DNA of 43,803 nt from CAYVJW01 sp964451885 (GCA_964451885.1 CAYVJW010000002.1:1-43803); one strand, 5' to 3'. Counted from the stretch's first letter, positions 1 through 8,160 are shown. The notes: generated by a model from the letters alone, not told the origin. Made by a program: numbers and translations.

Positions 1-102
1 AGTCCGGTTCTTAGAAGGCTGGAGCTCAGCAATGGGCTCTGGCTATTCGGCCTCAATTTCTAAATTTTCAAACATATCTTTTTGAAAATTAGAAATTATT
101 TC

Positions 103-387
103 TTATCTCGGCCAATCATTCAGTACATCCATGACCAATTGCAAAGACAAACCAAGCTCCTCAGCAACTTTTGTCGCAAGACTTTCCGAAGATATTGTAT
201 TTTCCTGAAGTTGTTTTCGTCGAGCTTCTACAGCAGCTTGAATTGATTCTACTGTTTCAAGAATCAAATGCGGATATTTTTCTTGCAGGGACGGAGAAAT
301 GGAATAAGGAGGTTGTACATTTCCTTCCGGAACTGGCTGAGGATTTAAACCCTCTGGCCTTTTGCTGACATCAATAAAATCTATCAT
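103..387 (-). CDS. Small hypothetical protein, 94 aa
   Basis: I do not recognise this protein. It has a proline-rich first third (residues 10-35) and a predicted helical remainder. The last 30 residues, with the pattern SLATKVAEELGLSLQLV, resemble a short helix-turn-helix or tetratricopeptide-like packing, but this is only an impression. The start is an ATG after an AT-rich leader with no Shine-Dalgarno motif. A promoter-like pair (TTGACA, 16 nt, TACATT) overlaps the end of ileS, so the gene probably has its own transcript and is not just an ileS tail. No function is proposed. Confidence 0.55.
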   Translation of the reverse strand: MIDFIDVSKRPEGLNPQPVPEGNVQPPYSISPSLQEKYPHLILETVESIQAAVEARRKQLQENTISSESLATKVAEELGLSLQLVMDVLNDWPR

Positions 388-418
388 TATTAAAAAATGA
401 TTAATAAATACGCAAGCG

Positions 419-446
419 AATGTAGATAGCTTGTAAGTATTGTCAA
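419..446 (-). promoter_or_regulatory. Promoter of the 94-aa gene
   Basis: On the minus strand TTGACA is followed by 16 nt and TACATT. The -35 box overlaps the ileS stop codon. The predicted start of transcription is about 25 nt before the ATG at 387. Confidence 0.45.
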
Positions 447-3400
447 ACTTTTTTTGTAATTTTTAGAATTACCTCCTCCTTGTCAACTTCTATTTTATCC
501 CCTGAAACATGCTCGTCACGCTTTATTTCCAAAGCCAAAACCTCCTCTGAAATCATTTTTTCAAAATGCTCGAAAGCTGATTTTATAACTTCTGAATCTG
601 TAGAGTAGGCAACTTTAATCCGGTCAGAAACATCAAAGCCTTTTTCTTTTCGTGTTTCTTGAATTGTTCTGATGAGTTCGCGTGCGTAGCCTTCCATGCG
701 TAATTCTGCCGAAATTTCCGTATCGAGAAGCACGACTGTGTGTCGCGTCGCTTCGGCTTCAATACCTTCTCTACAACAAAAACCAAACTCGTATTCGTTA
801 GGGGCCAACGTTTCTCCGGAGATTTCAATTTGTCCGTTTTTAAGTTCCTGGAAATTCCCCCCCTTACCTTCGCGAATTAATTCCTGCACCTTCTTTCCCA
901 ATCGAGGTCCCACCTTTTTGGCATCTACTTTTACAGTCTTTTGGGCAATTCCTTTCAGATTTTTCAGGATTTCGACTTCTTTTACGTTCGCCTCTTCTTG
1001 GATAACTTCCATCTGAAGGCGAGACGGCGCCGTCTCGCCTTCAGGAGTTGATATGGCAAATCGTAGTTTTTGCAATGGCTGTCTCAATTTAATTTTCTTT
1101 CTCGCCCTTACTGCTGCCGCCAACCGTACAATTTCCCGCACAACAGCTACCTGTTGCTCAGCTTTTTCATCAATCCATTTTTCAACCGCAAAAGGAAACA
1201 CAGTTAAATGTACTGATTCGTCATTCGTAGACCCTGAGCTTGCCGAATGGGTCGAAAGATCTCGGAAGAGTTTTTCCGAAAAAAACGGACAAACGGGAGC
1301 CAGTATTTTTGACAGGGCAAGAAGAGCACAATGCAGAGTTTCATAAGCTGCATGTTTATCTTCCGAAAACTCACCTGGTTTTCCTTCCCAAAACCGCCTT
1401 CTCGATCGTCGCAAATACCAGTTATTCAAATTATCTACGAATTTTGGAATCCTCCGAAGGGCTGTCTCGATTTCGTACTCGTCAAAATGTTTTCGAAAAG
1501 TCTTTATCGTGGTTTGTAGCTCAGATAAAATCCATTTATCAAGGTCATTTTTTGGCTTTGGTGCCGCAAATACGACTTTATGGTCGCCGGTCTTCACTTT
1601 TGGGGAGCGAAGATAGTCTTCTGCTTTGGCTTCGTTCGGGTTTAATTCTAAAGCCTGAATCGGTCCTCCGTGAGAAATCGCCACAATGGTTTTTCCCCTA
1701 TGTTTTTCTTTCATATCAGTTAAAAAATCCTGCATCCGACCTTGCGTGCTTTCCAGACTTTCGGTAGTAAGGTTGGCCAGCCGCTCTGGCTTCGGAAGGA
1801 CCTCCTTTCCTTCCAAGTCGCCAAAGCCTATTTCCCTGATTCGCTCGTCAATTATTATTTCCCCTTTGAAATTCGTTTCTTTTTTGAGTATTGCAGACGT
1901 TTCTTTGGCTCGAATGAAAGGAGAAGTAATGAGTACGTCAAAATCAGGGAGGGTTTGGGCGGCTTCTTTTGCTTCTTCTTTCCCTTTTTTCGTCAAATGA
2001 TGGTCATTTGCCACTCTTCCAGAATAAATCCGAGCAACGTTATGATCGGCTTCTCCGTGGCGGACGAAAATAAACTTAGTCGGCTGCCACTGGTCAATGT
2101 TGGCATAAGTGGAAAAGAAATTATAGGCATTTTGGATGGGCAGTATTACGGACTTGAGAACGTCCTCAACTCCTTGTTCGGCAAAATTAAAGTTTTCCCC
2201 CTTCATTATTGAAGACCCCATCAAATAAAACCGCATCGCATCTGCTCCATATTTATCAAAAACCAAAGTCGGATCGGGATAATTTTTCTTGGATTTAGAC
2301 ATCTTCGTCCCGTCTTCAGCCATAATCGTTCCGGTACAGATGGCATTTTTAAAAGAAGGCTTGTTCATCAGCGCCGTGGACAAAACATGCAGCGTATAAA
2401 ACCAGCCTCGTGTCTGGGCAATGTATTCGGCGATAAAATCTCCAGGAAAAGTTGCTTCAAATCGTTCTTTGTTTTCAAAGGGGAAATGTTTCTGTGCGTA
2501 CGGCATGGCCCCGCTCTCAACCCAACAATCGAGGACCTCCGGAGTACGGATCATTATTCCTTTACATTTTTTACATGACCATGTCAATTCATCAACAAAA
2601 TGCTTATGCAAATCCTTCACTTTTTTTCCAGATAAATTTTCCAGTTCTGCAATCGATTCGACTACTTGCTGATGTTCGCATTTATCACATTTCCAGATTG
2701 GAATCGGAGATCCCCAAAAACGGTTTCTCGATATGTTCCAATCGGGAGCTGTTTCAATTCCCTTTCCAAAACGACCGTGTTTTAAGTGACGAGGAACCCA
2801 ATTAATTTCTTCATTATTTTTGATCATATCGTCTTTGATCTTGTGAACGGCCAAAAAGTAAGCCAATTGAGGCTTGTAAATTAATGGGGTGTCGCAGCGC
2901 CAACAGTGTGGATAGGAATGAGAATGTTGTTGCCGTTCAAAAAGATTTCCTTGTTCTTCCAAAAAGAGATTGATCTGTTTATTCGTATCCTGATGGATAA
3001 CCGACATTCCCACAAAATCTGCCACCACTTCCTCAAAAACTCCATGGTCATCAACTGTTTCCAGATCTATTATTGGCAGATTGTTTTCTTTGGCATAGTT
3101 AAAATCATCTTCCCCGAAAGGGGCCAGATGAACGATTCCTGTCCCGTCTACATCCGAAACAAAATCAGCTCCTACTACTCGAAAAAGGCCGTCTTTTCGC
3201 TTGTCTTCGAAGTAGGGGAAGAGTGGTTCATATTGAATGTCTACTAAATCTTTCCCCTTAATTTTTTCTATTATGTCTGCCTCTTCACCAAAAAATTTTT
3301 TCACTAAATTTTCCGTAACAATAAATTGAGCGTTTTTATGTTCTACTTTTACATAGTACAATTCCGGATTCACACAGAGCGCAAAATTAGAAGGCAGTGT

Positions 3401-4099
3401 CCATGGGGTTGTGGTCCAAGCAAGAATGTATGTATTTTCTTTATCTCTTATCTTAAATTTTACCGTTGCTGACTGGTCATGCCGAATCTTATACGAGTTA
3501 TCCATCGCGATCTCAAAAGTCGACAAAGGCGTGGCGCATCGTGAGCAATAAAGGGAAATACGCCGTCCCTCATAAATCAAATCTTTTTTATGTAATTCCG
3601 AAAACAGCCACATTACACTTTCCATATAATCCAAATCCATTGTCTTATAATCGTTTTCGAAATCCACCCATCGGCCGAGACGCTCAACCACCTTTTCCCA
3701 CTCCGCCACATACATATCGACCTTGCTTCGGCAGGCTTCGTTAAACTTTGCAATGCCGATTTTTTCTTCAATATCCTTCTTTGATTTCGTCTCAAACGCC
3801 TTTTCAACTATATTTTCAACAGGTAATCCGTGGCAATCCCATCCGAAACGCCGTTCAACCCGGTAGCCTTTCATGGTCCAATACCGGGGGACAACGTCTT
3901 TAATTGTCGAAGCCAGTAAATGCCCGTAGTGAGGGAGTCCCGTAGCAAACGGCGGCCCGTCGTAAAACACATACTCGTGTTTCGGATTCCGTGTTTCTAT
4001 AGAACGCTCAAAGATTTTTTCCTTTTTCCAGAATTTCAGAATTTCTTCTTCGTTTTGGGAGATGGATGCATTGGAATCGATGGGAGGAAAATGTTGCAT
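443..4099 (-). CDS. ileS: Isoleucyl-tRNA synthetase with an inserted histidine-phosphatase domain
   Basis: Charges tRNA-Ile in the cytoplasm. Numbered from the ATG at 4099 (1218 aa): class I signature HYGH at 57-60, CP1 editing region with WTTTPWTLPSN and GTGIVHLAPFGEDDF, zinc-type Cys pairs, and KMSKS at about 599-603. After the usual NAYNFFSTYANID stretch the chain departs from IleRS and runs through a histidine-phosphatase (phosphoglycerate-mutase superfamily) domain at about 671-849: RHGE (His 681), SPFIRAKET, REIGFGDLEG and ISHGG (His 810). IleRS then resumes at NDLDKWILSEL (851) through the anticodon-binding domain (NWYLRRSRRRFW). Removing the insert leaves about 1040 aa, the normal length. 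An in-frame TTG at 4207 would add a serine tract encoded by a hexamer repeat; ATG 4099 is preferred. A dispersed repeat adds about 9 residues near 948-957. Confidence 0.95.
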   Translation of the reverse strand: MQHFPPIDSNASISQNEEEILKFWKKEKIFERSIETRNPKHEYVFYDGPPFATGLPHYGHLLASTIKDVVPRYWTMKGYRVERRFGWDCHGLPVENIVEKAFETKSKKDIEEKIGIAKFNEACRSKVDMYVAEWEKVVERLGRWVDFENDYKTMDLDYMESVMWLFSELHKKDLIYEGRRISLYCSRCATPLSTFEIAMDNSYKIRHDQSATVKFKIRDKENTYILAWTTTPWTLPSNFALCVNPELYYVKVEHKNAQFIVTENLVKKFFGEEADIIEKIKGKDLVDIQYEPLFPYFEDKRKDGLFRVVGADFVSDVDGTGIVHLAPFGEDDFNYAKENNLPIIDLETVDDHGVFEEVVADFVGMSVIHQDTNKQINLFLEEQGNLFERQQHSHSYPHCWRCDTPLIYKPQLAYFLAVHKIKDDMIKNNEEINWVPRHLKHGRFGKGIETAPDWNISRNRFWGSPIPIWKCDKCEHQQVVESIAELENLSGKKVKDLHKHFVDELTWSCKKCKGIMIRTPEVLDCWVESGAMPYAQKHFPFENKERFEATFPGDFIAEYIAQTRGWFYTLHVLSTALMNKPSFKNAICTGTIMAEDGTKMSKSKKNYPDPTLVFDKYGADAMRFYLMGSSIMKGENFNFAEQGVEDVLKSVILPIQNAYNFFSTYANIDQWQPTKFIFVRHGEADHNVARIYSGRVANDHHLTKKGKEEAKEAAQTLPDFDVLITSPFIRAKETSAILKKETNFKGEIIIDERIREIGFGDLEGKEVLPKPERLANLTTESLESTQGRMQDFLTDMKEKHRGKTIVAISHGGPIQALELNPNEAKAEDYLRSPKVKTGDHKVVFAAPKPKNDLDKWILSELQTTIKTFRKHFDEYEIETALRRIPKFVDNLNNWYLRRSRRRFWEGKPGEFSEDKHAAYETLHCALLALSKILAPVCPFFSEKLFRDLSTHSASSGSTNDESVHLTVFPFAVEKWIDEKAEQQVAVVREIVRLAAAVRARKKIKLRQPLQKLRFAISTPEGETAPSRLQMEVIQEEANVKEVEILKNLKGIAQKTVKVDAKKVGPRLGKKVQELIREGKGGNFQELKNGQIEISGETLAPNEYEFGFCCREGIEAEATRHTVVLLDTEISAELRMEGYARELIRTIQETRKEKGFDVSDRIKVAYSTDSEVIKSAFEHFEKMISEEVLALEIKRDEHVSGDKIEVDKEEVILKITKKV
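1231..1257. repeat. Dispersed GAGCTTGCCGAATGGG repeat, copy 1 (inside ileS)
   Basis: The core GAGCTTGCCGAATGGGTCG is shared, in one orientation or the other, with copies at 8117, 29222 and 39337. Here it lies in frame in ileS and encodes a Ser/His-rich loop between LFRDL and ESVHL, a place where IleRS sequences vary in length. Confidence 0.7.
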
Positions 4100-4160
4100 G
4101 AAATAATTACTTGACTTAAGATGATTTACGAATAATTTGGACGAAAAGTGACCTGAAAGC

Positions 4161-4190
4161 CTTGAGCTTGAGCTTGAGCTTGAGCTTGAG
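4161..4190. repeat. Hexanucleotide tandem repeat (CTTGAG)x5
   Basis: Five perfect copies of CTTGAG in the leader of ileS. Read with the upstream TTG start they would encode a serine run; from the ATG at 4099 they are untranslated leader. Confidence 0.9.
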
Positions 4191-4301
4191 TTGGCATTGT
4201 TGCTCAAGACAGGTCATTTTTTGTTGTTTTCAGATTTTGAAAGCTTTTTTTGGCAGATAACTTAATAAGAGAAACGAATTTTCGATGCATCTTACTTAAT
4301 T

Positions 4302-5285
4302 TTAGCTCCCTAAATGATTAGCGCTCAATCCCAATTTCTCCCGCACTTCCATCAACTTTTCATTTGCAATTTCAGAAGCCTTGAGTGCCCCGTTCCACAG
4401 AACCTCCTCTACAAATCTCGAATCTTTTACAAGTTTTTCACGCCTTTCCCTTGCTTCCGAAAAACAACCCCACACTAGCTCAAAAAGCTGCTTTTTGGCA
4501 TCTCCGTATCCGATTTCGCCGTTTTTATATTGATTACTGAGTGTTTCAATATTCGGGTTATTAAAGAGCGAGTGTAATTGAAAAACCAAACAATTATTCG
4601 GATTCAAAGGCTCTCCAAGCTCTTTTGAATCTGTTTTTATAGACATGATTTTTTTCTTCATCACACTCTCTTTGGCAAAAATATCAATAGTATTTCCATA
4701 GCTTTTAGACATCTTTTGTCCGTCTAGACCAGGGATAGTCTGTACTTCTTCAGACATTCTTGGTTCGGGTACTACAAACGTTTCCCCAAATTCATGATTA
4801 AATTTCTGGGAAATGTCGCGCGCCATTTCCACATGCTGTTTCTGGTCTTTTCCCACAGGGATTACTTCCGCCCCGTAGAGCAGAATATCTGCGGCCATTA
4901 GAACCGGATAAGTAAAAAGTCCGGCATTAGCCTCCAGTCCTTTGGCTATTTTATCCTTATAAGAATGAGCTCTTTCCAAAAGTCCCATGGGAGTAAAGCA
5001 AAGCAGATACCACATGAGCTCTGTATGAGCCGGAACATCGGACTGTCGATAAAAAATAGATTTTTCCGGGTCGATACCCAACGCCAGCCAATCCAAAACG
5101 GCATTTCTCTGGTTTTCCGTGAACAATTTCGGATCACGTTTTGAGGTAAACGAATGAAGATCGGCAATAAAATAAAAACATTCGTTAGATCCTTCATTTT
5201 GAAGCGCTATTGAGGGCTTCATCATCCCAAAATAATTCCCGATATGGGGATTCCCGCTTGCCTGCATGCCGGTAAGGATTCTCAT
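4302..5285 (-). CDS. trpS: Tryptophanyl-tRNA synthetase
   Basis: Charges tRNA-Trp in the cytoplasm. The 327-aa protein has the normal bacterial length. The class I signature appears as GNPHIGNY near residue 12-19. The second signature is KMSKSYGNTIDIF, preceded by VQTIPGLDGQ. The conserved tryptophan-site elements GLLERAHSYKDK and GKDQKQHVEMARDIS are present. The ATG is not preceded by a Shine-Dalgarno motif. It lies upstream of ileS on the same strand (about 200 nt to the ileS ATG), so the two synthetases may be co-transcribed. It is divergent from the DUF1622 gene, with a 23-bp palindrome in the shared region. Confidence 0.96.
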   Translation of the reverse strand: MRILTGMQASGNPHIGNYFGMMKPSIALQNEGSNECFYFIADLHSFTSKRDPKLFTENQRNAVLDWLALGIDPEKSIFYRQSDVPAHTELMWYLLCFTPMGLLERAHSYKDKIAKGLEANAGLFTYPVLMAADILLYGAEVIPVGKDQKQHVEMARDISQKFNHEFGETFVVPEPRMSEEVQTIPGLDGQKMSKSYGNTIDIFAKESVMKKKIMSIKTDSKELGEPLNPNNCLVFQLHSLFNNPNIETLSNQYKNGEIGYGDAKKQLFELVWGCFSEARERREKLVKDSRFVEEVLWNGALKASEIANEKLMEVREKLGLSANHLGS

Positions 5286-5323
5286 GATTTAAGGAAGAAA
5301 TTAACAACAAGTAGTTAAGCATT

Positions 5324-5346
5324 TTTCTATTGAAAATCAATAGAAA
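5324..5346. promoter_or_regulatory. 23-bp perfect palindrome between trpS and the DUF1622 gene
   Basis: Two 10-bp arms (TTTCTATTGA and its complement) are separated by AAA. The palindrome overlaps the -35 box of the DUF1622 promoter, a classic position for a repressor operator. It could also affect trpS, which reads away on the other strand. Confidence 0.5.
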
Positions 5347-5358
5347 GTATGATAAAAT
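5330..5358 (+). promoter_or_regulatory. Promoter of the DUF1622 gene, probably giving a leaderless mRNA
   Basis: TTGAAA, 17 nt, TAAAAT. The -10 box ends only 8 nt before the ATG at 5367, so transcription would begin at or next to the start codon. Confidence 0.5.
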
Positions 5359-5366
5359 GACACGAT

Positions 5367-5717
5367 ATGGAAAAAATATTATTCGAAATCATTGAGTATG
5401 TTGCCCTAGGGATAGGTATTGTCGGGATCATTGTGATATTGATCGGGGCATTACATGGCCTTTGGGTCTATGTCACCAGGTCATCCCATTATTTTTCCCG
5501 GATCAGAATTATTCTGGGAAAACACCTGATTCTCGGCCTTGATTTTCTGGTGGGAAAAGATGTGATTGACACCCTGTTGCTCCATCCGGGAAAAGATTTT
5601 TATCAACATCTGTTGTCTTTAATCACGATAGTGGCAATTCGTATCATTTTGAGTTACGTGGTACTGAAAGAACTCGATGAACTGGAAAAGAGATGCACGA
5701 GAAAAGTGAAGCACTAA
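5367..5717 (+). CDS. DUF1622 family membrane protein
   Basis: Matches the DUF1622 pattern from memory: a first hydrophobic helix (about residues 10-35), a central LGKHLILGLDFLVGKDVIDT block, and a second helix with VAIRIILSYVVLKELDELE. The length of 116 aa is typical. Function is unknown; the family is an inner-membrane protein with two or three helices. The gene seems leaderless, with an operator-like palindrome over its promoter. It converges on ilvD, with only 7 bp between the two stop codons. Confidence 0.8.
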   Translation: MEKILFEIIEYVALGIGIVGIIVILIGALHGLWVYVTRSSHYFSRIRIILGKHLILGLDFLVGKDVIDTLLLHPGKDFYQHLLSLITIVAIRIILSYVVLKELDELEKRCTRKVKH

Positions 5718-5724
5718 ACAGATT

Positions 5725-7356
5725 TTATATTTCCGTCTTTGCCGCTTCCCGATACTTCCTCAATAACGACGTCATTTTTCTTTTTGGGGCTTTGGCTTTT
5801 TTTAAACGATCTTTTATTTCTTCATCAGAAAGTTTCACATTCAAAATCCGATTCGGAACATCAATCTCAATAATATCTCCCTCCTGAAGGGCGGCAATTG
5901 CTCCGCTACTGTAAGCTTCCGGTTGAACATGTCCGATACAAAGTCCTGCTGTTCCTCCGGAAAACCGTCCGTCAGTTATCAACGCTACTCGTTTGAACCC
6001 AGCCCCTTTTATGGCTGCAGTAGGAGTCAGCATTTCCGGCATTCCCGGTGCGCCTGCCGGGCCGAGATAACGAAGTACCACCACATCCTCTTCTTCAATT
6101 TTTCCCGCTTCTATAGCATTCAGCAGATTTTGCTCATCTTCAAATATTTTAGCCGGCCCTGTGTGTGTCAGCATTTCATTCGGAACGGCCGTTTGTTTTA
6201 TTATAGAAGAATTAGCTATATTGCCCTTCAAACAAGCCACTCCTCCCTCTTTATAAAAGGGATTATTAAGCGGCCGAATTACTTTATCGTCCAAGACTTT
6301 AGCTGACTCGGCAATTTCTTTAATAGTACTACTGTTTATAGTTATTTCATCATTCAAAACATCAGCAAATCCATGCATAACTGCTGGTATACCTCCGGCT
6401 TTATCTAAATCCTCCATGACATGAGGGCCTGCCGGACGTATATGGCAAACATTTGGCGTATTCCGGGAAATCCGGTCAAAATCATCTTCCGATGATTCAA
6501 TACCCAGTTCTTTTGCGATAGCGATTAAATGTAGGACAACATTGGTCGACCCCCCAATGGCATTATCAATGAGAATCGCGTTTTCAAAAGCCTTTGGGGT
6601 CATTATTCGAGAAGGGGTAAACTTATCTCCCGCTTTCACCAGCTCGACAATTCTTTTCCCGGATTCATAAGCCTGTTGCTTTTTATTCGGATCAACCGCT
6701 AATGTAGTAGCACATCCTGTTACGCTCATCCCCAAAACCTCTGTCATGCAGGCCATGGAATTCGCCGTAAAAAGCCCCGCACAAGACCCGGCAGTCGGGC
6801 AAGCCGCACACTCTACCTCAAGCCCTTCTTTTTCAGTAATATTGCCGGCCTTAATGCCTCCAACCGCTTCAAAACCCGTGATAAGATCGATCGTTTTTTC
6901 ATGTAAATGACCGGCTTTCATCGGACCTCCCGTAAGAATTATAGCCGGCAAATCAAGCCGCCCGGCAGCCATTAGCATTCCCGGCGTAATCTTATCACAA
7001 TTCGTCACCCCCACCCATCCGTCAAAAGAATGAGAAAGCATCATGATTTCCACATTATCGGCGATATGCTCTCGGCTCGGCAAGCTCAGCCGCATTTCCG
7101 CATACATCGCAATCCCGTCGCATACTCCCGGAACGCCCCAGACAAAAGGCACCCCTCCTGCTTCCCGGATACCGCGCATGACTTCTTTTGCCAGATCGTT
7201 AAGGTGAATGTGTCCGGGGACAACATTGTTGTAAGAATTGGCGACCCCGATAAACGGCTTTTTAAAATCAGCATCTTTTAGTCCAGAAGCTCTGAGAAGG
7301 GAACGATGGGGCAGTGTTTCTGTGCGGTTTTTAAGGATGGAAGATCTTAAAGGCAT
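5725..7356 (-). CDS. ilvD: Dihydroxy-acid dehydratase
   Basis: Dehydrates 2,3-dihydroxy acids to 2-keto acids in valine, isoleucine and pantothenate precursor synthesis, using an Fe-S cluster. Cluster and catalytic motifs are intact: PGVCDGIAM, GVTNCDKITPGM, CPTAGSCAGLFTANSM, and the C-terminal TDGRFSGGTAGLCIGH. From the ATG at 7356 the protein is 543 aa, near the family length. An upstream in-frame start at 7467 would add 37 unconserved residues and lie beyond the promoter (7376-7404), so it is rejected. No other ilv gene is nearby. IlvD is unusual in reduced CPR-type genomes; it may supply a salvage step from imported precursors, but that is inference. Confidence 0.95.
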   Translation of the reverse strand: MPLRSSILKNRTETLPHRSLLRASGLKDADFKKPFIGVANSYNNVVPGHIHLNDLAKEVMRGIREAGGVPFVWGVPGVCDGIAMYAEMRLSLPSREHIADNVEIMMLSHSFDGWVGVTNCDKITPGMLMAAGRLDLPAIILTGGPMKAGHLHEKTIDLITGFEAVGGIKAGNITEKEGLEVECAACPTAGSCAGLFTANSMACMTEVLGMSVTGCATTLAVDPNKKQQAYESGKRIVELVKAGDKFTPSRIMTPKAFENAILIDNAIGGSTNVVLHLIAIAKELGIESSEDDFDRISRNTPNVCHIRPAGPHVMEDLDKAGGIPAVMHGFADVLNDEITINSSTIKEIAESAKVLDDKVIRPLNNPFYKEGGVACLKGNIANSSIIKQTAVPNEMLTHTGPAKIFEDEQNLLNAIEAGKIEEEDVVVLRYLGPAGAPGMPEMLTPTAAIKGAGFKRVALITDGRFSGGTAGLCIGHVQPEAYSSGAIAALQEGDIIEIDVPNRILNVKLSDEEIKDRLKKAKAPKRKMTSLLRKYREAAKTEI

Positions 7357-7375
7357 TTTTAAATAATTAGCATGA

Positions 7376-7404
7376 TTTATAGTGTAAAAATGCTCCCCTG
7401 TAAA
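7376..7404 (-). promoter_or_regulatory. ilvD promoter
   Basis: On the minus strand TTTACA, 17 nt, TATAAA. It fits the 7356 start and stands back to back with the promoter of the divergent coiled-coil gene. Confidence 0.5.
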
Positions 7405-7410
7405 ATCAAC

Positions 7411-7438
7411 TTGACAGGGAATAAAAAATGTGTATAAA
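7411..7438 (+). promoter_or_regulatory. Promoter of the 203-aa coiled-coil gene
   Basis: TTGACA, 16 nt, TATAAA, giving a leader of about 30 nt before the ATG at 7474. Confidence 0.55.
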
Positions 7439-7473
7439 TGATAACGAGAATATAATTTAATAATCAAGAAGAA

Positions 7474-8085
7474 ATGTTACAACTCGAAGAAAATACAACT
7501 CAAGCAGAAGGCCTTACCGCATTTATTGCCAAAAAAAAGACAACAGGAGTTGGTCTTCCGGATTCTGGAGGATTTGAAGTGATCAGCTTTAACGATTCAG
7601 AAGATCCGGAGCAGGAGGCTGAGGAGTTAGGACAACTTTCCGGACTTGTAGCGGCTATTGCGGCGGCAAAAGAAAGAAATACATGGATATTAACGATCGA
7701 AGAGCAAGAGAGGTTGGAATACCTTGAAGAAATGCTTGAAAAAAGAGAATTGGAGGCTTTGGGAATTTTAAAAAATTTAATAGCCTTACGAGATGAAACC
7801 TCTAATAATCTTTCTTCGGCAAGAAGCGCTGAAATAAGAAATGAATCTACTAGTCTCATACAGAAAATAGAAGTTATGACAACCGTAGCAGAAATAGAAG
7901 CCAATGCGATTCAAGCGGTTATACAAGCTATAAAGGAAAGAGAAAAAGCAAAAGCCCGGGTTGCAGAACAAACTTTCGTCCAGGTTCAAGAATTGATCCA
8001 AAGAATTTCCTCAAGCTTAATAAATGACGAGCGAGAAGTGAGAGAAGAAGTAGATGGACTTGCGTTAGAATTGGCGGCGGCGTAG
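7474..8085 (+). CDS. Hypothetical coiled-coil protein, 203 aa
   Basis: I do not recognise a family. The first 55 residues are mixed and acidic. From about residue 60 to the end the chain is almost entirely helical, rich in Glu, Ala, Ile, Lys and Arg, with heptad-like spacing (EEQERLEYLEEMLEKRELEALG), so a long coiled coil is likely. There is no signal peptide or membrane helix, so it is probably cytoplasmic. It has its own promoter, divergent from ilvD, and is followed by the repeat-rich leader of metK. An AAGAAG stretch before the ATG is a weak ribosome-binding candidate. Confidence 0.6.
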   Translation: MLQLEENTTQAEGLTAFIAKKKTTGVGLPDSGGFEVISFNDSEDPEQEAEELGQLSGLVAAIAAAKERNTWILTIEEQERLEYLEEMLEKRELEALGILKNLIALRDETSNNLSSARSAEIRNESTSLIQKIEVMTTVAEIEANAIQAVIQAIKEREKAKARVAEQTFVQVQELIQRISSSLINDEREVREEVDGLALELAAA

Positions 8086-8090
8086 AAAAT

Positions 8091-8111
8091 AATTGATAAT
8101 TGTTAATTGTC
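8091..8111. repeat. Heptamer array (AATTGNT)x3 upstream of metK, distal part
   Basis: Three AATTGAT-type heptamers in register, directly after the end of the coiled-coil gene and before the dispersed repeat at 8117. Confidence 0.8.
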
Positions 8112-8116
8112 ATTGT

Positions 8117-8137
8117 ACCCTGAGCTTGCCGAATGGG
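8117..8137. repeat. Dispersed GAGCTTGCCGAATGGG repeat, copy 2
   Basis: Same core as the copy inside ileS at 1231. Here it separates two blocks of the AATTGAT heptamer array in the metK leader. Confidence 0.75.
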
Positions 8138-8139
8138 AT

Positions 8140-8160
8140 AATTGATAATTGATTCTGATG
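8140..8160. repeat. Heptamer array running into the metK start codon
   Basis: AATTGAT, AATTGAT, then TCTGATG, whose last three bases are the metK ATG. The 7-nt register carries through to the start codon. Confidence 0.8.

Noticed and set aside
1..102. End of a plus-strand gene at the left edge
   Set aside because: Two frames are open for only 20-27 codons at the edge and neither resembles a known C terminus; the weak TTTTCAAA inverted repeat here is too AT-rich to call a terminator.
696..2212. Long plus-strand open frames antisense to ileS
   Set aside because: Shadows of the IleRS codons with no recognisable protein pattern; similar shadows occur opposite tuf, rnj and the cysteine-repeat gene.
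4100..4207. IleRS N-terminal extension with a serine run
   Set aside because: It starts at a TTG, is encoded by a hexamer microsatellite and shows no conserved sequence; the conserved IleRS begins after the ATG at 4099.
443..4207. UGA recoded to glycine as in Gracilibacteria or Absconditabacteria
   Set aside because: All core genes read to full length with TGA as stop, and several genes end in TGA at the expected place (rplQ, grpE, the SLH gene).
4200..4301. T-box riboswitch ahead of ileS or trpS
   Set aside because: No AGGGTGG-type T-box, specifier loop or antiterminator fold could be recognised.
7357..7467. Longer ilvD start
   Set aside because: The extension is not conserved and lies upstream of the predicted transcription start.
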